Part shown: positions 1-8,330 of the stretch, piece after piece | Position numbering within the stretch: the first letter of the stretch is position 1 | Layout of the letters: each line of letters opens with the position of its first letter | NCBI RefSeq assembly: GCF_000972705.2 | Contig: NZ_LATL02000253.1 | Span: 1-53,247, forward strand | Reading direction: 5' to 3' | Length of the DNA stretch: 53,247 nucleotides | Origin: Limnoraphis robusta CS-951 | GTDB lineage: Bacteria; Cyanobacteriota; Cyanobacteriia; Cyanobacteriales; Microcoleaceae | Translations under genes and position numbers: made by a program | Notes under the pieces: model-generated | The model's database searches: none | What the model saw: the letters and a program-made list of their open reading frames with translations, nothing else | Told to the model about the DNA's origin: nothing

Positions 1-1
1 A

Positions 2-325
2 ACAGCAAGGCAAATGCTAACTTGGTCTCATTATCGGTTCAAGTTGCACTTGAAACAAGTAGCCAAGAAGCGTGGAGTTGCAGTAATTGATGTCAACGAA
101 TCTTATACTTCAAAGACCTGTACTAAGTGCGGACACCAGCACTCAAAACTAGGTGCCTCGAAGATATTCAAATGCCCCAGTTGCGGTCACGAACATGACA
201 GAGACTGGGGCGGCGCACGGAACATTATGATTCGTGCTTTGAGGGACGGCTCCTTTGCTCTCAACCTATCGGTTGAAGGCATTGCCATCGCGTCAGATGT
301 GTTTGTCCACAGATGTACAGCGTAA
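2..325 (+). CDS. tnpB: TnpB-type RNA-guided nuclease of an IS200/IS605-family element, C-terminal part only
   Basis: The reading frame is already open at the window edge, so only about 107 C-terminal residues are seen; the ATG at 14 is internal. Visible are the segment before the zinc ribbon (VIDVNESYTSKTC), two zinc-binding CxxC pairs (CTKCG and CPSCG), and the RuvC-III-like motif HDRDWGGARNI, which carries the last catalytic aspartate of the family. TnpB proteins of this family are RNA-guided DNA nucleases that support transposon retention; here that is inferred from family only. A hairpin typical of the right end of such elements follows the stop codon. Whether the N-terminal part is intact cannot be seen. 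Confidence 0.85.
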   Translation, partial: TARQMLTWSHYRFKLHLKQVAKKRGVAVIDVNESYTSKTCTKCGHQHSKLGASKIFKCPSCGHEHDRDWGGARNIMIRALRDGSFALNLSVEGIAIASDVFVHRCTA

Positions 326-356
326 CACCGTCAGGCACTGTAAAGCAAAAGCCTAT

Positions 357-383
357 GAATACTGCTGTTGAGACTCAGTATTC
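357..383 (+). repeat. Right-end stem-loop of the IS200/IS605 element (and likely omega-RNA end)
   Basis: GAATACTG and CAGTATTC form a perfect 8-bp stem around an 11-nt loop, 31 bp after the tnpB stop codon. Subterminal hairpins at this place are bound by the TnpA transposase in this family, and the 3' region of tnpB plus the right end usually encodes the guide (omega) RNA. The exact element end is not determinable by eye. The DNA after about 400 is ordinary cyanobacterial intergenic repeat text. Confidence 0.6.
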
Positions 384-450
384 CTACGCAGAGTTAGACA
401 ATAAAAAATAGGCAATAGGCGGCGGGTTGATGTAGACTGTCCCCTATTCC

Positions 451-1053
451 CTATCTCCTGTTCTCTCTTAAGGGTGTTCCCTCCAAACAAGCACCGTTGA
501 GATTGGTTCCTAACCATTGGGTTTGTTCGACAATGGCACAGAGTAAGTTAGCCCGTTCTAAGTTAGTTCCGCGTAACACAGCGCCACTCAGGTTCGCTTC
601 TTCTAAATCAGCTTGTGATAAATCTGCTCCCGAGAGATTGGTATTTCTCAGGTCTGCTTGTTGTAAAATAGCTTGAGATAGGCTAACACCGCGTAAATCA
701 GCCCCTCGCAAATCGACCCCCGTTAGATCCAACGCCCCACAACTGGCCCCGGTTAAAAATGCTCCGGCAAAACTGGCTTCTCGGACATCGGCATCTAATA
801 AAATTGCACCCCGTAAATCAGCATTTCGCAAATCAGCCCCGACTAGATTAGCGCCCGTTAAGTCTGCTCCGCGTAAATTAGCCCGAAGGTTTGCTCCTTG
901 TAAATTGGCACCGCTTAAACTCGCACCCGTTAAGTTAGCTTGAGACAAATCTGCATCGCTTAAGTCTGCGCCTGATAAGTCCGCACCCGCTAGGTACGCA
1001 TAAGTCAGTTCTTTGAGTTTTCCCCGTCTAATAGCCGTTAAATCAAGATTCAT
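451..1053 (-). CDS. Pentapeptide repeat protein
   Basis: This 200-residue protein is built almost entirely of A(D/N)LXX pentapeptide repeats from about residue 20 to 185 (for example AGADLSGADLSDADLSQANL). Such repeats fold as a right-handed quadrilateral beta-helix. There is no signal peptide or membrane segment, so it is expected in the cytoplasm. Pentapeptide proteins are abundant in cyanobacteria and most have no assigned role; some mimic DNA and protect gyrase, but nothing here points to that. It stands alone, with the regulator gene upstream on the same strand about 100 bp away. Confidence 0.85.
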   Translation of the reverse strand: MNLDLTAIRRGKLKELTYAYLAGADLSGADLSDADLSQANLTGASLSGANLQGANLRANLRGADLTGANLVGADLRNADLRGAILLDADVREASFAGAFLTGASCGALDLTGVDLRGADLRGVSLSQAILQQADLRNTNLSGADLSQADLEEANLSGAVLRGTNLERANLLCAIVEQTQWLGTNLNGACLEGTPLRENRR

Positions 1054-1151
1054 AATTTTTTCAAATCAACGTTCAATCAGGAGTTCAGAAGTCGCAGAAG
1101 TTGAGAATTTCTAAATTCCGGTTAGTCCTGAACTTGTTTATAGATCAAACC

Positions 1152-2558
1152 TCAACTATTTGATCTAATCTGATGTGAGGGTGAGTTGTCCTCTAACCAA
1201 ACATTCGGGAGTTGGGTGGGGAGTTGAGGTAACTGCATCAAGCCAATTTCTGACAGCCGAACCACTGTCGTTAGCGACTCGACTAACTCAGGATCAAAGC
1301 GAGTCCCGCTCAGTTGTTGACATTTTTCCAATGCTTCTGACAAACTCAACGCCGGACGATTTCCCCGAGGTTGAGTTAATTCTTGAAAATAAGACACTAA
1401 TCCTAAAATTCGGGCTTTGATATTAATTTCTTCACCTTTCTGACCATCGGGTTTCCCGCTACCATCCCAATGTTCTAAATGATGAGCGACAATATCTTTA
1501 ACGATCGCAAGTTCAGGCATCGCTTCTAACAGTCTAGCTCCAATCACCCCCCGTTCTTGCCAAAAAGCACGGGTTGAATCATCCATTTCTTCTGGCGTTT
1601 GGGTAAATACCTCTGGGGGTGCGGAAGCTAAACCAATGCGATACAGTAATCCCGCTAGGCGTAGACGTCGTAACTTAAGAGTGGGTAAATCTAAGAGTTG
1701 ACCTAAAGTTTCGCACAAAGCCGACACTTGTAAGGAAGCACAGGGGTTATCTTTGTCTCGTTGATCAACTCGTTGTACCATTCTGAGGAAAGCTTGTAAT
1801 TTATTGGCATTAATATTACGGCTGACTCGTTTGGCTTTATCTTCGAGTTCTCGGAGTTCTCGGGTTTGTCGATTGACGGCGATCAGTTCTTGTTGAGAGG
1901 TTTGTAGATAAGTAACGATACGGGAAACAACACCGCTCAAGTCAGAAACGCTTGTACTCGGAGTCGCGATAATTTCTTGGTGCTGCTGTTGGAGTCGGTT
2001 GGCTAAATCTGGGTTATAGGGATGGATGCGTTGAATTAAAATTTCCGCCGCCTGACGAACTGAGTTGCTGTCAAACGTCCATAATCCGTAAAATTTGCGT
2101 TCGGTGTCAGTCGTCGGTATCCCGTGCGGGAGATATTCTTCGTCTGAAAGTTCATAACACAGAACCATAGCCGTGTAGCCCGGAGCTAAAATAATCAGAT
2201 TCCACTCCCAAACCAAGTCATCGCTAGGATCTAAGTTAATCAGCGATACATTGTCGAGTTGACCTGTACGATGATTGATAAATCCGCTATCGGGTAAAGC
2301 GGCGATCGCTACATGACGGCAACATTGACCAATATCAAAGTAGCGTTCAGCTTCTTGTAGATACCACTTTCCCTCTTGAAAGGTGACTAAAACAAGGGGT
2401 TGTTGGTTCGGTTCAGGACTGGAAGTTTGTAAAATATGGTCTTCTAAAGCATGGCACAGTGCCACTAAGGTGTTTTTATAGTAAACTCCAAAGCTTGAAG
2501 GTAGTTGACCGTTGGGCAATGTCGTTTTGAGCTGGTTTAAGGTGGATTCTGGATTCAT
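1152..2558 (-). CDS. DICT sensory domain protein with a degenerate HD-GYP-like domain
   Basis: The protein has 468 residues. The N-terminal part (about 15-200) resembles the DICT domain, a sensory module found next to cyclic-di-GMP and two-component proteins in cyanobacteria. A predicted helical or coiled segment (about 205-250) follows, then an HD-domain-like region (about 255-440). The canonical metal-binding LLHDIGK is replaced by LLYRIGL, so the HD dyad is lost, and the GYP signature reads GSGKPDG within HHLEHWDGSGKPDG. The HHxxxDG part is retained. A cyclic-di-GMP phosphodiesterase of this family needs the HD pair, so a binding or scaffold role is more likely than catalysis (inference). 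It may be co-transcribed with the pentapeptide gene downstream. Confidence 0.75.
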   Translation of the reverse strand: MNPESTLNQLKTTLPNGQLPSSFGVYYKNTLVALCHALEDHILQTSSPEPNQQPLVLVTFQEGKWYLQEAERYFDIGQCCRHVAIAALPDSGFINHRTGQLDNVSLINLDPSDDLVWEWNLIILAPGYTAMVLCYELSDEEYLPHGIPTTDTERKFYGLWTFDSNSVRQAAEILIQRIHPYNPDLANRLQQQHQEIIATPSTSVSDLSGVVSRIVTYLQTSQQELIAVNRQTRELRELEDKAKRVSRNINANKLQAFLRMVQRVDQRDKDNPCASLQVSALCETLGQLLDLPTLKLRRLRLAGLLYRIGLASAPPEVFTQTPEEMDDSTRAFWQERGVIGARLLEAMPELAIVKDIVAHHLEHWDGSGKPDGQKGEEINIKARILGLVSYFQELTQPRGNRPALSLSEALEKCQQLSGTRFDPELVESLTTVVRLSEIGLMQLPQLPTQLPNVWLEDNSPSHQIRSNS

Positions 2559-2730
2559 TATTCGACAGGCGATCCCGACTTTTCTTTAAATCTTAGCGAG
2601 AATTGATCCCTTGGAAGATCGGGTTTGGAAAATTTGCAATCTGATCAAGTTCAGACTGGGCTGAGTTGATTCAGCAACAGTGTAGCTCAAAAAACAATAT
2701 TAAGCTGGCTTGGGCGATTTTTGATCTCAT

Positions 2731-2762
2731 AAAAAAAAACGACGATCAGACGAGATCGCCGT
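2731..2762 (-). terminator. Intrinsic terminator of the PIN-TRAM gene
   Basis: Read on the minus strand, ACGGCGATC and GATCGTCGT form a 9-bp stem (one G-U pair) with loop TCGTCT, followed directly by a run of nine T. It lies about 50 bp after the stop of the gene ending at 2812. Confidence 0.85.
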
Positions 2763-2811
2763 GTATTGAGTCGTTTGTCGTTGAGTTCTGCTCATAATAG
2801 GGTTCTATCGG

Positions 2812-3897
2812 TCAACCCTGGGCCATAACAGATTGTTCGGGCCGAGCAAAAATCATCCGTCCCGCAGAAGTTTGTAAGGAACTGGTAACGATGACTCTGA
2901 CTTGATCGCCAACATAGTCACTACCCGCTTCTACGACAACCATCGTTCCATCCTCTAGATAGCCAATTCCTTGAGAGGGTTCCTTGCCTTCTTTACGAAT
3001 TTTTAAGTCGATGCTATCTCCGGGTAAGTAGTTAGGGCGTACCGCTTGAGTCAAATCGTTAATGTTTAATACCGGGATTTGCTGCACGGTTGCCACTTGA
3101 GAGAGGTTGTAATCGTTAGTCAGCAATGTGGCATTGATTTCTAGAGCTAATCGCACTAACTTAGCATCAACGGTTTGTACATCTTCATAGTCCGCCGGAT
3201 GAATTTGAATGCGATCGGGATAGTTGTCTCGAATTTGATTTAAAATCTCTAATCCTCGGCGTCCACGCGCTCGTTTTTGGTCGTTGGCTGCATCTGCAAC
3301 CAGTTGTAACTCTTGCAAAATGAAGCCAGGGACTAAGATTTGTCCTTCCAGAAAACCTGTTTCTAATAACTTTTCTACTCGACCGTCAATAATACAACTT
3401 GTATCGAGAATTTTGCTGGAAGCTGGTTTGAGTGTTCCTTCAGCCAGCAACATACTCTCTAAACTGTTGGGATTGATCAGTCGCAAAAAGGCACGTCCAT
3501 GTGTATCTGCCAGGTTCACTCCGGTAAACCCTAACATCACACTGAATAACACCGCCACTAACGGCTTGATAAAACCAAATTCTCTCGGAATTGGAAACAG
3601 AAATAAGGGTGCTAGCAGTAGGTTAGCCACCAACAGCCCCACGACTAAGCCAATGGCACGAGTCAGCAGTACGTCAAGGGGCATCTGTCGGACTTGCTCT
3701 TCGAGTCGGCGGTAGGTGGTTTGAACCACTAAGCCTAGCACTCCTCCGATCAGGGCGGTGAATGCAGCCGTGACTGAGCGCAGTCCCTCGATATTGGTGA
3801 CTTGCTCCAATACATTGTAAGGAAGCAGTTCAATACCATAGAAGCCCATTCCTGCGCCCGCTAGTATGAATAGAATGATAATGATTGCATCTAGCAT
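2812..3897 (-). CDS. Membrane-anchored PIN/TRAM domain protein (YacL-like)
   Basis: The protein has 361 residues. Four hydrophobic segments (about 3-20, 42-60, 80-100, 110-130) are followed by a PIN nuclease-type domain starting at KILDTSCIIDGR (about 162-282). Its acidic residues D165, E196, D244 and D262 are all present, so a metal-dependent RNase fold with an intact active site is plausible. A C-terminal TRAM domain (about 288-352), an RNA-binding beta barrel, completes the YacL-like architecture. Members are conserved in Gram-positives and cyanobacteria and are thought to act on RNA at the membrane; the substrate is not known. It is monocistronic, with its own terminator downstream. Confidence 0.9.
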   Translation of the reverse strand: MLDAIIIILFILAGAGMGFYGIELLPYNVLEQVTNIEGLRSVTAAFTALIGGVLGLVVQTTYRRLEEQVRQMPLDVLLTRAIGLVVGLLVANLLLAPLFLFPIPREFGFIKPLVAVLFSVMLGFTGVNLADTHGRAFLRLINPNSLESMLLAEGTLKPASSKILDTSCIIDGRVEKLLETGFLEGQILVPGFILQELQLVADAANDQKRARGRRGLEILNQIRDNYPDRIQIHPADYEDVQTVDAKLVRLALEINATLLTNDYNLSQVATVQQIPVLNINDLTQAVRPNYLPGDSIDLKIRKEGKEPSQGIGYLEDGTMVVVEAGSDYVGDQVRVIVTSSLQTSAGRMIFARPEQSVMAQG

Positions 3898-4103
3898 TAC
3901 TGTAAGCTAATAAAATGGATAGGGATTCCCCTATGGGAATTTTGTGTAAGTTTTCGTTCTATTATATCGTTCTATTGAATCGGACTGTTTTCCTGATTGT
4001 GTGGGGTAAACCCAACACTCAACACCCAATACCCTACACCCTAAACAGTAAAGCTTCACAGTTTTGTATCATATTCTTAACGAGCTTGCGTAGCGAACTG
4101 GCG

Positions 4104-4412
4104 ATGAGACTTTGGCGATTTTGGTGGCAAACCCTTGTACTGTCTACTCAATACAATCCGCCTCAATTTGTAGAGGTGGTGATGTTAATGCTGGCGATCA
4201 TTTTGCTGGGATTTTGGAGTCTAACGGGAGATTTGCCTTATTTAGTGCTGTGTCTGAGTTATGTCGTCGGTTCTTCTACCTCGATGTTGGTGCGACTCGC
4301 TATAGCTCCCCAAACTCGTTTTCACGTTACGCAAGTGATCGCCGTCGTGTTAATATTAATCAGCCTCTACACCTTGATCGATCTGATGCTTTCTGTGGCT
4401 CAACAATTTTGA
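4104..4412 (+). CDS. Small hydrophobic membrane protein, unknown function
   Basis: About 102 residues from the ATG at 4104. The frame is open further upstream (to 3915), but that stretch is repeat-like intergenic DNA and encodes an unlikely N-terminus, so the internal start MRLWRFWWQ is preferred. Three hydrophobic helices are visible (about 24-43, 47-67, 80-100) with few charged residues. I do not recognise a family. The 3' end overlaps the convergent VOC gene by 13 bp. Confidence 0.6.
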   Translation: MRLWRFWWQTLVLSTQYNPPQFVEVVMLMLAIILLGFWSLTGDLPYLVLCLSYVVGSSTSMLVRLAIAPQTRFHVTQVIAVVLILISLYTLIDLMLSVAQQF

Positions 4413-4786
4413 TTGCCAAAAGACTGATGTAAAATTAAACGATTCCCCATCGGATCATAAGCGTATATTTCCCGACCATGAGAAGCGGTTAAAATGTCTC
4501 CCGGTGGTGGATATCCCAGGTGAGACAACATAGCGATCGCCTCTTCTAAATTCATCACTTCCAAACACAGGCTGATTCCTGTATTCGCCTGATGTATAAA
4601 CTCACTCACCTGGGTAGATTTGGGTTGAAAAATCCCGAGTTTCAAACCGGGAAGCTGAAATTCTGTATAAATCTCTGGAATAGAAGACTGAGGTTGAATG
4701 CCTAATAATTGACTATAAAACTCAACCAAAACCTGGATATCTGTCGCTGCTAGCGTGACAAAGGCATTAAAGCAGTGTACAACCAT
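4400..4786 (-). CDS. VOC (glyoxalase/bleomycin resistance/dioxygenase fold) protein
   Basis: The protein has 128 residues and the paired beta-alpha-beta-beta-beta pattern of the vicinal oxygen chelate fold. The first half is FVTLAATDIQVLVEFYSQLLG; the second contains LEEAIAMLSHLGY and ends with the typical YAYDPMGNRLILHQ. The superfamily includes glyoxalase I, dioxygenases and resistance proteins, so no reaction can be assigned. It faces the amidase gene divergently. Confidence 0.8.
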   Translation of the reverse strand: MVVHCFNAFVTLAATDIQVLVEFYSQLLGIQPQSSIPEIYTEFQLPGLKLGIFQPKSTQVSEFIHQANTGISLCLEVMNLEEAIAMLSHLGYPPPGDILTASHGREIYAYDPMGNRLILHQSFGNQNC

Positions 4787-4825
4787 AATGGCAAAATCGC
4801 TAAATCTAACGCTTAAATTGTAAAG

Positions 4826-6187
4826 ATGGGACGAATCTTTTTATCCGCAGGTCATGGTGGGTTTGAAAACGGTGTTCGAGATCCGGGCGTCGTTGCAGGG
4901 GGAACCACTGAAGCCCAAGAAATGATTTCAATTCGTGACTTGGTGGGGGCTGAACTGCGATCGCTTAATTTTCAAGTGTACGTGGTTCCTGATGATTTGT
5001 CTCAAGCCGAGACGATTGACTGGATTAACTCTTATTCTCGTTCGGGTGATGTGGCGTTAGAGTTGCAGACAGGTGGCTCATCTAATCCCAGTATACGAGG
5101 TGTCACGGTTTTTTATATTGCTCACAATGTCGAACGTCAAAAGGATGCACAACAGCTTTTGATGGCGTTATTGCGGCGAGTTCCTCAATTTCCCAGTCGC
5201 GGAACGAAACCGGATACTGAAACGGGGTTAGGGCGTTTAATTTTTTGTCGGTGGATTACTATTCCTTCTTTATACATTGAAATTGGTTTTTTAACTAATC
5301 CTCAAGATCGAGCTTTAATTCAATCGCGACGGCGAGATATTGCTAAAGGAATTGCTGAGGGAATACTCATCTGGATTCAAAAAGAACAGATTACTCCGGC
5401 TCCTCCCGTTCCGTCAAATGTTACAGTTTATGGTTCGATTGGGATTAAAATTAACGGTCAATCTTATGGAGAAGGGGGAATTTTAATTCAGGGAAATTCT
5501 TATATTCCTATTGATTTAGTGGATCGCCTGGGAATTAATTTAGCTCAACTGGCTCGGGCGCGTCGGGTGCGATATCGAAATATTGTTTATTTGCGAACGA
5601 TTGACTTGAGAGGTTTGGGAATTTCTGTGACTTGGGATAATCCGAATCGGACAGTTGTTTTACGGTCTTTTTCCCGTGTGTATGCTGAGAAAATTGACCT
5701 AATTATGGGTAATGGAATCGCCACAGAAGTGCAATTAATTTATTTTTTGAAAGCGTCAAATCCTCTAGCTCTGTATCCATTTCCTGAGTTGGTTCATTTG
5801 TATCAAGAAGAAGCCAATATCGAAGGGGTTAATTATGATATTGCCTTTTGTCAGATGTGTTTAGAAACGGAATTTTTGCGATTTGGCGGTGAGGTGAAAG
5901 CGGCTCAAAATAATTTTGCTGGACTGGGAACGCTTGCGGGGGCGGCAGAAACGGCTTGTTTTGCGACGCCAAGATTGGGCGTCCGGGCGCATATTCAACA
6001 CTTAAAAGCTTATGCCAGTACCGAACCTTTAGTACAAGAAGTTATCGACCCGAGATTTCATTTTGTTACCCGAGGAATTGCTCCTTCTGTACTGCAATTA
6101 AGTGGACGTTGGTCAGATGATTTGCAATATGGAAATCGGATTTTAGCCCTGATGCAACGTCTTTATGAAGTCTCTGGTGTGTTGTAG
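4826..6187 (+). CDS. Two-domain peptidoglycan hydrolase: amidase_3-like plus glucosaminidase
   Basis: The protein has 453 residues. Residues 1-188 match N-acetylmuramoyl-L-alanine amidase (Amidase_3): the zinc ligand H10 in SAGHGG, a second ligand E29 in GTTEAQE, and the catalytic glutamate E152 in YIEIGFLTN. The usual third ligand in S(I/L)H is Q81 here (LELQTGGSS), so zinc binding may be weakened. A middle region (about 203-285) looks like a copper-amine-oxidase-N-type beta domain. The C-terminal region (about 300-450) resembles the glucosaminidase family, with CLETEFLRFGG and NNFAGLG. No signal peptide is seen, so export is unexplained. Confidence 0.8.
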   Translation: MGRIFLSAGHGGFENGVRDPGVVAGGTTEAQEMISIRDLVGAELRSLNFQVYVVPDDLSQAETIDWINSYSRSGDVALELQTGGSSNPSIRGVTVFYIAHNVERQKDAQQLLMALLRRVPQFPSRGTKPDTETGLGRLIFCRWITIPSLYIEIGFLTNPQDRALIQSRRRDIAKGIAEGILIWIQKEQITPAPPVPSNVTVYGSIGIKINGQSYGEGGILIQGNSYIPIDLVDRLGINLAQLARARRVRYRNIVYLRTIDLRGLGISVTWDNPNRTVVLRSFSRVYAEKIDLIMGNGIATEVQLIYFLKASNPLALYPFPELVHLYQEEANIEGVNYDIAFCQMCLETEFLRFGGEVKAAQNNFAGLGTLAGAAETACFATPRLGVRAHIQHLKAYASTEPLVQEVIDPRFHFVTRGIAPSVLQLSGRWSDDLQYGNRILALMQRLYEVSGVL

Positions 6188-6503
6188 TGAAAAATGACTT
6201 TAACTTTTAAATCGCAAAACAATGTATTATCAATCACCAAACTGGGGATGAAATGGCGAAAAAAATCAAAAATATAGCCGTTAATTACAGCAAAAATTAG
6301 AGGTTTTTTTTGGCTGGCTGTTTTAAATCCATAAATTTTATTTACAGAGTTAAAGATCTGGTATACAATAGATGGAAACTCACAAAATGAATAATAACTA
6401 TAAAAAAATCATCATCTGCAAAATCGGGATGCACAATTGAATAAAACTTCTACGAACGCCGATTTTTCAACACATAAGTTTAGATTAACCCTTTACTAGA
6501 CTC
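6188..6503 (+). other. Intergenic region, AT-rich leader of the AAA-GGDEF gene
   Basis: No gene is supported in these 316 bp. It contains a well-formed promoter at 6341-6369 and a long AT-rich leader of about 125 nt to the next start codon. A 28-codon ATG frame near the beginning has no convincing ribosome binding site and is not called. Confidence 0.5.
6341..6369 (+). promoter_or_regulatory. Sigma-70-type promoter for the AAA-GGDEF gene
   Basis: TTTACA (6341-6346) and TACAAT (6364-6369) are spaced by 17 bp, a good match to the vegetative consensus. Transcription would start near 6376, leaving a leader of about 125 nt. Confidence 0.55.
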
Positions 6504-8213
6504 ATGCCGTCAATCCAACATCAGTCACCTCTCATGTGTTCTGTTCATCGAGACTCTCAACTCATCGAACAACCCGGCGGGCCTATCCCTCCTTTTTCAA
6601 CGGTATATATCGAGCGTCCACCCCTAGAAAAACAAGCCAAAGAAGCCATTGAACAACCGGGGTGTTTACTGCGGATCAAAAGCCCTCGAAAAATGGGAAA
6701 AACTTCCCTAATTCTTCAGCTAAAAACTCATGCAATTGCCTTAGGATATCGGGTTGTTCATCTAGATTTTAGGCAGGTCGATTCAAGTCTTTTAACAGAC
6801 TTAAACTCCTTTTTGCGGTGGTTGTGTAAAAGTCTCAGTTATCAACTCAAACTGGAATGTGAACTCGATGACTATTGGGACGAAGATATAGGCGGCAAAG
6901 TCAGTTGTACTTCCTACCTGTACAACAGTATTTTAGAACGGCTTGAAACACCGCTATTACTCATTCTCAGCGAAATAGATCGCTTATTTGAATCTCCGCA
7001 AATTTACCAAGATTTTTTACCTTTATTGCGTTCTTGGTATGAAGAAGCAAAACAAGAAGAAACCGCTCAAAAACTGAGGTTGGTTTTAACCCATTCTACA
7101 GAAATTTATGTCCCTTTAAAAATCAATCAATCTCCCTTTAACGTTGGCTTGGTTCTACAACTTCCCCGGTTTAATTTAGAACAAACTAAAGCCTTAGTTC
7201 ACTGCTATGGATTCTCATCAACTCTAAGCAAAACCATTGCTGACCAACTCTACCAATGGGTAAACGGACATCCCTATTTAACCCAACTGGCTTTGTATCA
7301 TCTACTCAAACAAACTGAAAGCAACTCACAGGCACCAGATATACAACTCGCTCATATAATACATGAATCCGCAACACCATCGGGAATTTATAGCGACCAT
7401 TTGCGAAGTTGTTTAATCTACTTAAAAGACAATCAAGAACTCGCAAGCGCTTTTCAATACGTTGTTGAAATCGATGATGCCATTATACTCGACCCCATTA
7501 TAGCCTATCGATTAGAAAGCGTCGGACTGGTAAAACTTCTCGGGAATCAGGTTATTTGTAGTTGTGAACTTTATCGTCAATACTTTAGCACCTACAAACT
7601 CGACACCATAAATGAACATCCATTAATGAACCGTCTCAGAGAACTCGAAGAAGAAAATCAAACTTTAAAACGCCTCTCCGAAACCGATGAATTAACCGGA
7701 CTGGCTAATCGTCGTTGGTTTAATCGCACTATTGAACAAGAATGGCAACGGTTAGGAAATCAAGGCAACCCCCTATCACTTATTCTGATAGATATCGATC
7801 ATTTTAAAGTCTATAACGATCTTTATGGTCATCCAGCAGGAGATGTTTGTTTACAAAGAGTCGCTAAAACTTTAGAAGAATGCGTTAACTATTCAACAGA
7901 TTTGGTTTGTCGCTACGGAGGAGAAGAATTTGTAATTTTGCTCTCTCGGAGTAACAATCAGGGTGCGATGGAAGTCGCTCAACGTGTTCAACAACAAATA
8001 AAAGCTTTACATATGAGCGTTGAAAATCCTCGGGTGATTTGCTTTCCCGAGAACATTGTTACTGTTAGTATCGGGGTCGCTACTATTATACCTTCATCAC
8101 AATTTAATTGGCTACAACTTATAGAAGCTGCTGATAAAGCTCTCTATAAATCTAAGAAAACAGGACGCAATCGTATTACTGTCAGTGAAGCATTTAACGA
8201 GTTCAATGAGTGA
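6504..8213 (+). CDS. AAA (AAA_35-like) ATPase fused to a GGDEF diguanylate cyclase
   Basis: The protein has 569 residues. The N-terminal ATPase domain has a Walker A variant SPRKMGKTS (60-68) and a Walker B-like strand LLLILSEIDRLF. A linker with a coiled coil (LRELEEENQTLKRLSETDEL) leads to a C-terminal GGDEF domain. The active-site signature RYGGEEF (470-476) is intact, so cyclic-di-GMP synthesis is expected. The product-inhibition RxxD motif reads YSTD, so feedback control is probably absent. The stop codon lies within ATGAGTGA, which also holds an ATG for a duplicated copy of the next gene's start; the pair was once overlapping. Several cyanobacterial AAA_35 proteins carry different output domains; this one links nucleotide state to cyclic-di-GMP (inference). 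Confidence 0.88.
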   Translation: MPSIQHQSPLMCSVHRDSQLIEQPGGPIPPFSTVYIERPPLEKQAKEAIEQPGCLLRIKSPRKMGKTSLILQLKTHAIALGYRVVHLDFRQVDSSLLTDLNSFLRWLCKSLSYQLKLECELDDYWDEDIGGKVSCTSYLYNSILERLETPLLLILSEIDRLFESPQIYQDFLPLLRSWYEEAKQEETAQKLRLVLTHSTEIYVPLKINQSPFNVGLVLQLPRFNLEQTKALVHCYGFSSTLSKTIADQLYQWVNGHPYLTQLALYHLLKQTESNSQAPDIQLAHIIHESATPSGIYSDHLRSCLIYLKDNQELASAFQYVVEIDDAIILDPIIAYRLESVGLVKLLGNQVICSCELYRQYFSTYKLDTINEHPLMNRLRELEEENQTLKRLSETDELTGLANRRWFNRTIEQEWQRLGNQGNPLSLILIDIDHFKVYNDLYGHPAGDVCLQRVAKTLEECVNYSTDLVCRYGGEEFVILLSRSNNQGAMEVAQRVQQQIKALHMSVENPRVICFPENIVTVSIGVATIIPSSQFNWLQLIEAADKALYKSKKTGRNRITVSEAFNEFNE

Positions 8214-8234
8214 CCGTTTTGATCAACTTGGAGG
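8177..8234 (+). repeat. Direct repeat copy A (end of AAA-GGDEF gene / old start of AAA-WD40 gene)
   Basis: These 58 bp match 8331-8388 at a distance of exactly 154 bp with about five mismatches. Copy A holds the last codons and stop of the GGDEF gene plus an ATG in frame with a vestigial start of the WD40 gene. Confidence 0.9.
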
Positions 8235-8244
8235 TAGTAAATAG
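8206..8244 (+). pseudogene. Vestigial 5' end of the AAA-WD40 gene (12 codons)
   Basis: ATG at 8206 overlaps the GGDEF stop codon and encodes MSDRFDQLGGSK before TAG. This mirrors the true N-terminus [11 protein letters not shown] of the gene starting at 8360. It is best read as the original start of that gene, cut off by the duplication and repeat insertion. Confidence 0.75.
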
Positions 8245-8316
8245 TAGGTTGGGTTGAGGAACGAAACCCAAATGTTAGTAAATAGTAGGTGGGGTTGAGG
8301 AACGAAACCCAAATGT
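8235..8316 (+). repeat. Two tandem 41-bp repeats with internal inverted repeat
   Basis: Units 8235-8275 and 8276-8316 differ at one base. Each contains GTTGAGGAACGAAACCC; in unit 1, TTGGGTT and AACCCAA can form a 7-bp stem around GAGGAACGA. Sequences of this kind are dispersed intergenic repeats in filamentous cyanobacteria. They separate two copies of the gene junction. Confidence 0.85.
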
Positions 8317-8330
8317 TAGAAGCTTCTGTA

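Noticed and set aside
3284..3715. 143-codon plus-strand open frame inside the PIN-TRAM gene
   Set aside because: It lies antisense to a well-supported coding gene, has no family resemblance and no ribosome site.
3915..4103. Extended N-terminus of the small membrane protein
   Set aside because: The stretch contains an intergenic repeat (ACCCAACACTCAACACCCAA) and encodes an unlikely N-terminus; the internal ATG fits better.
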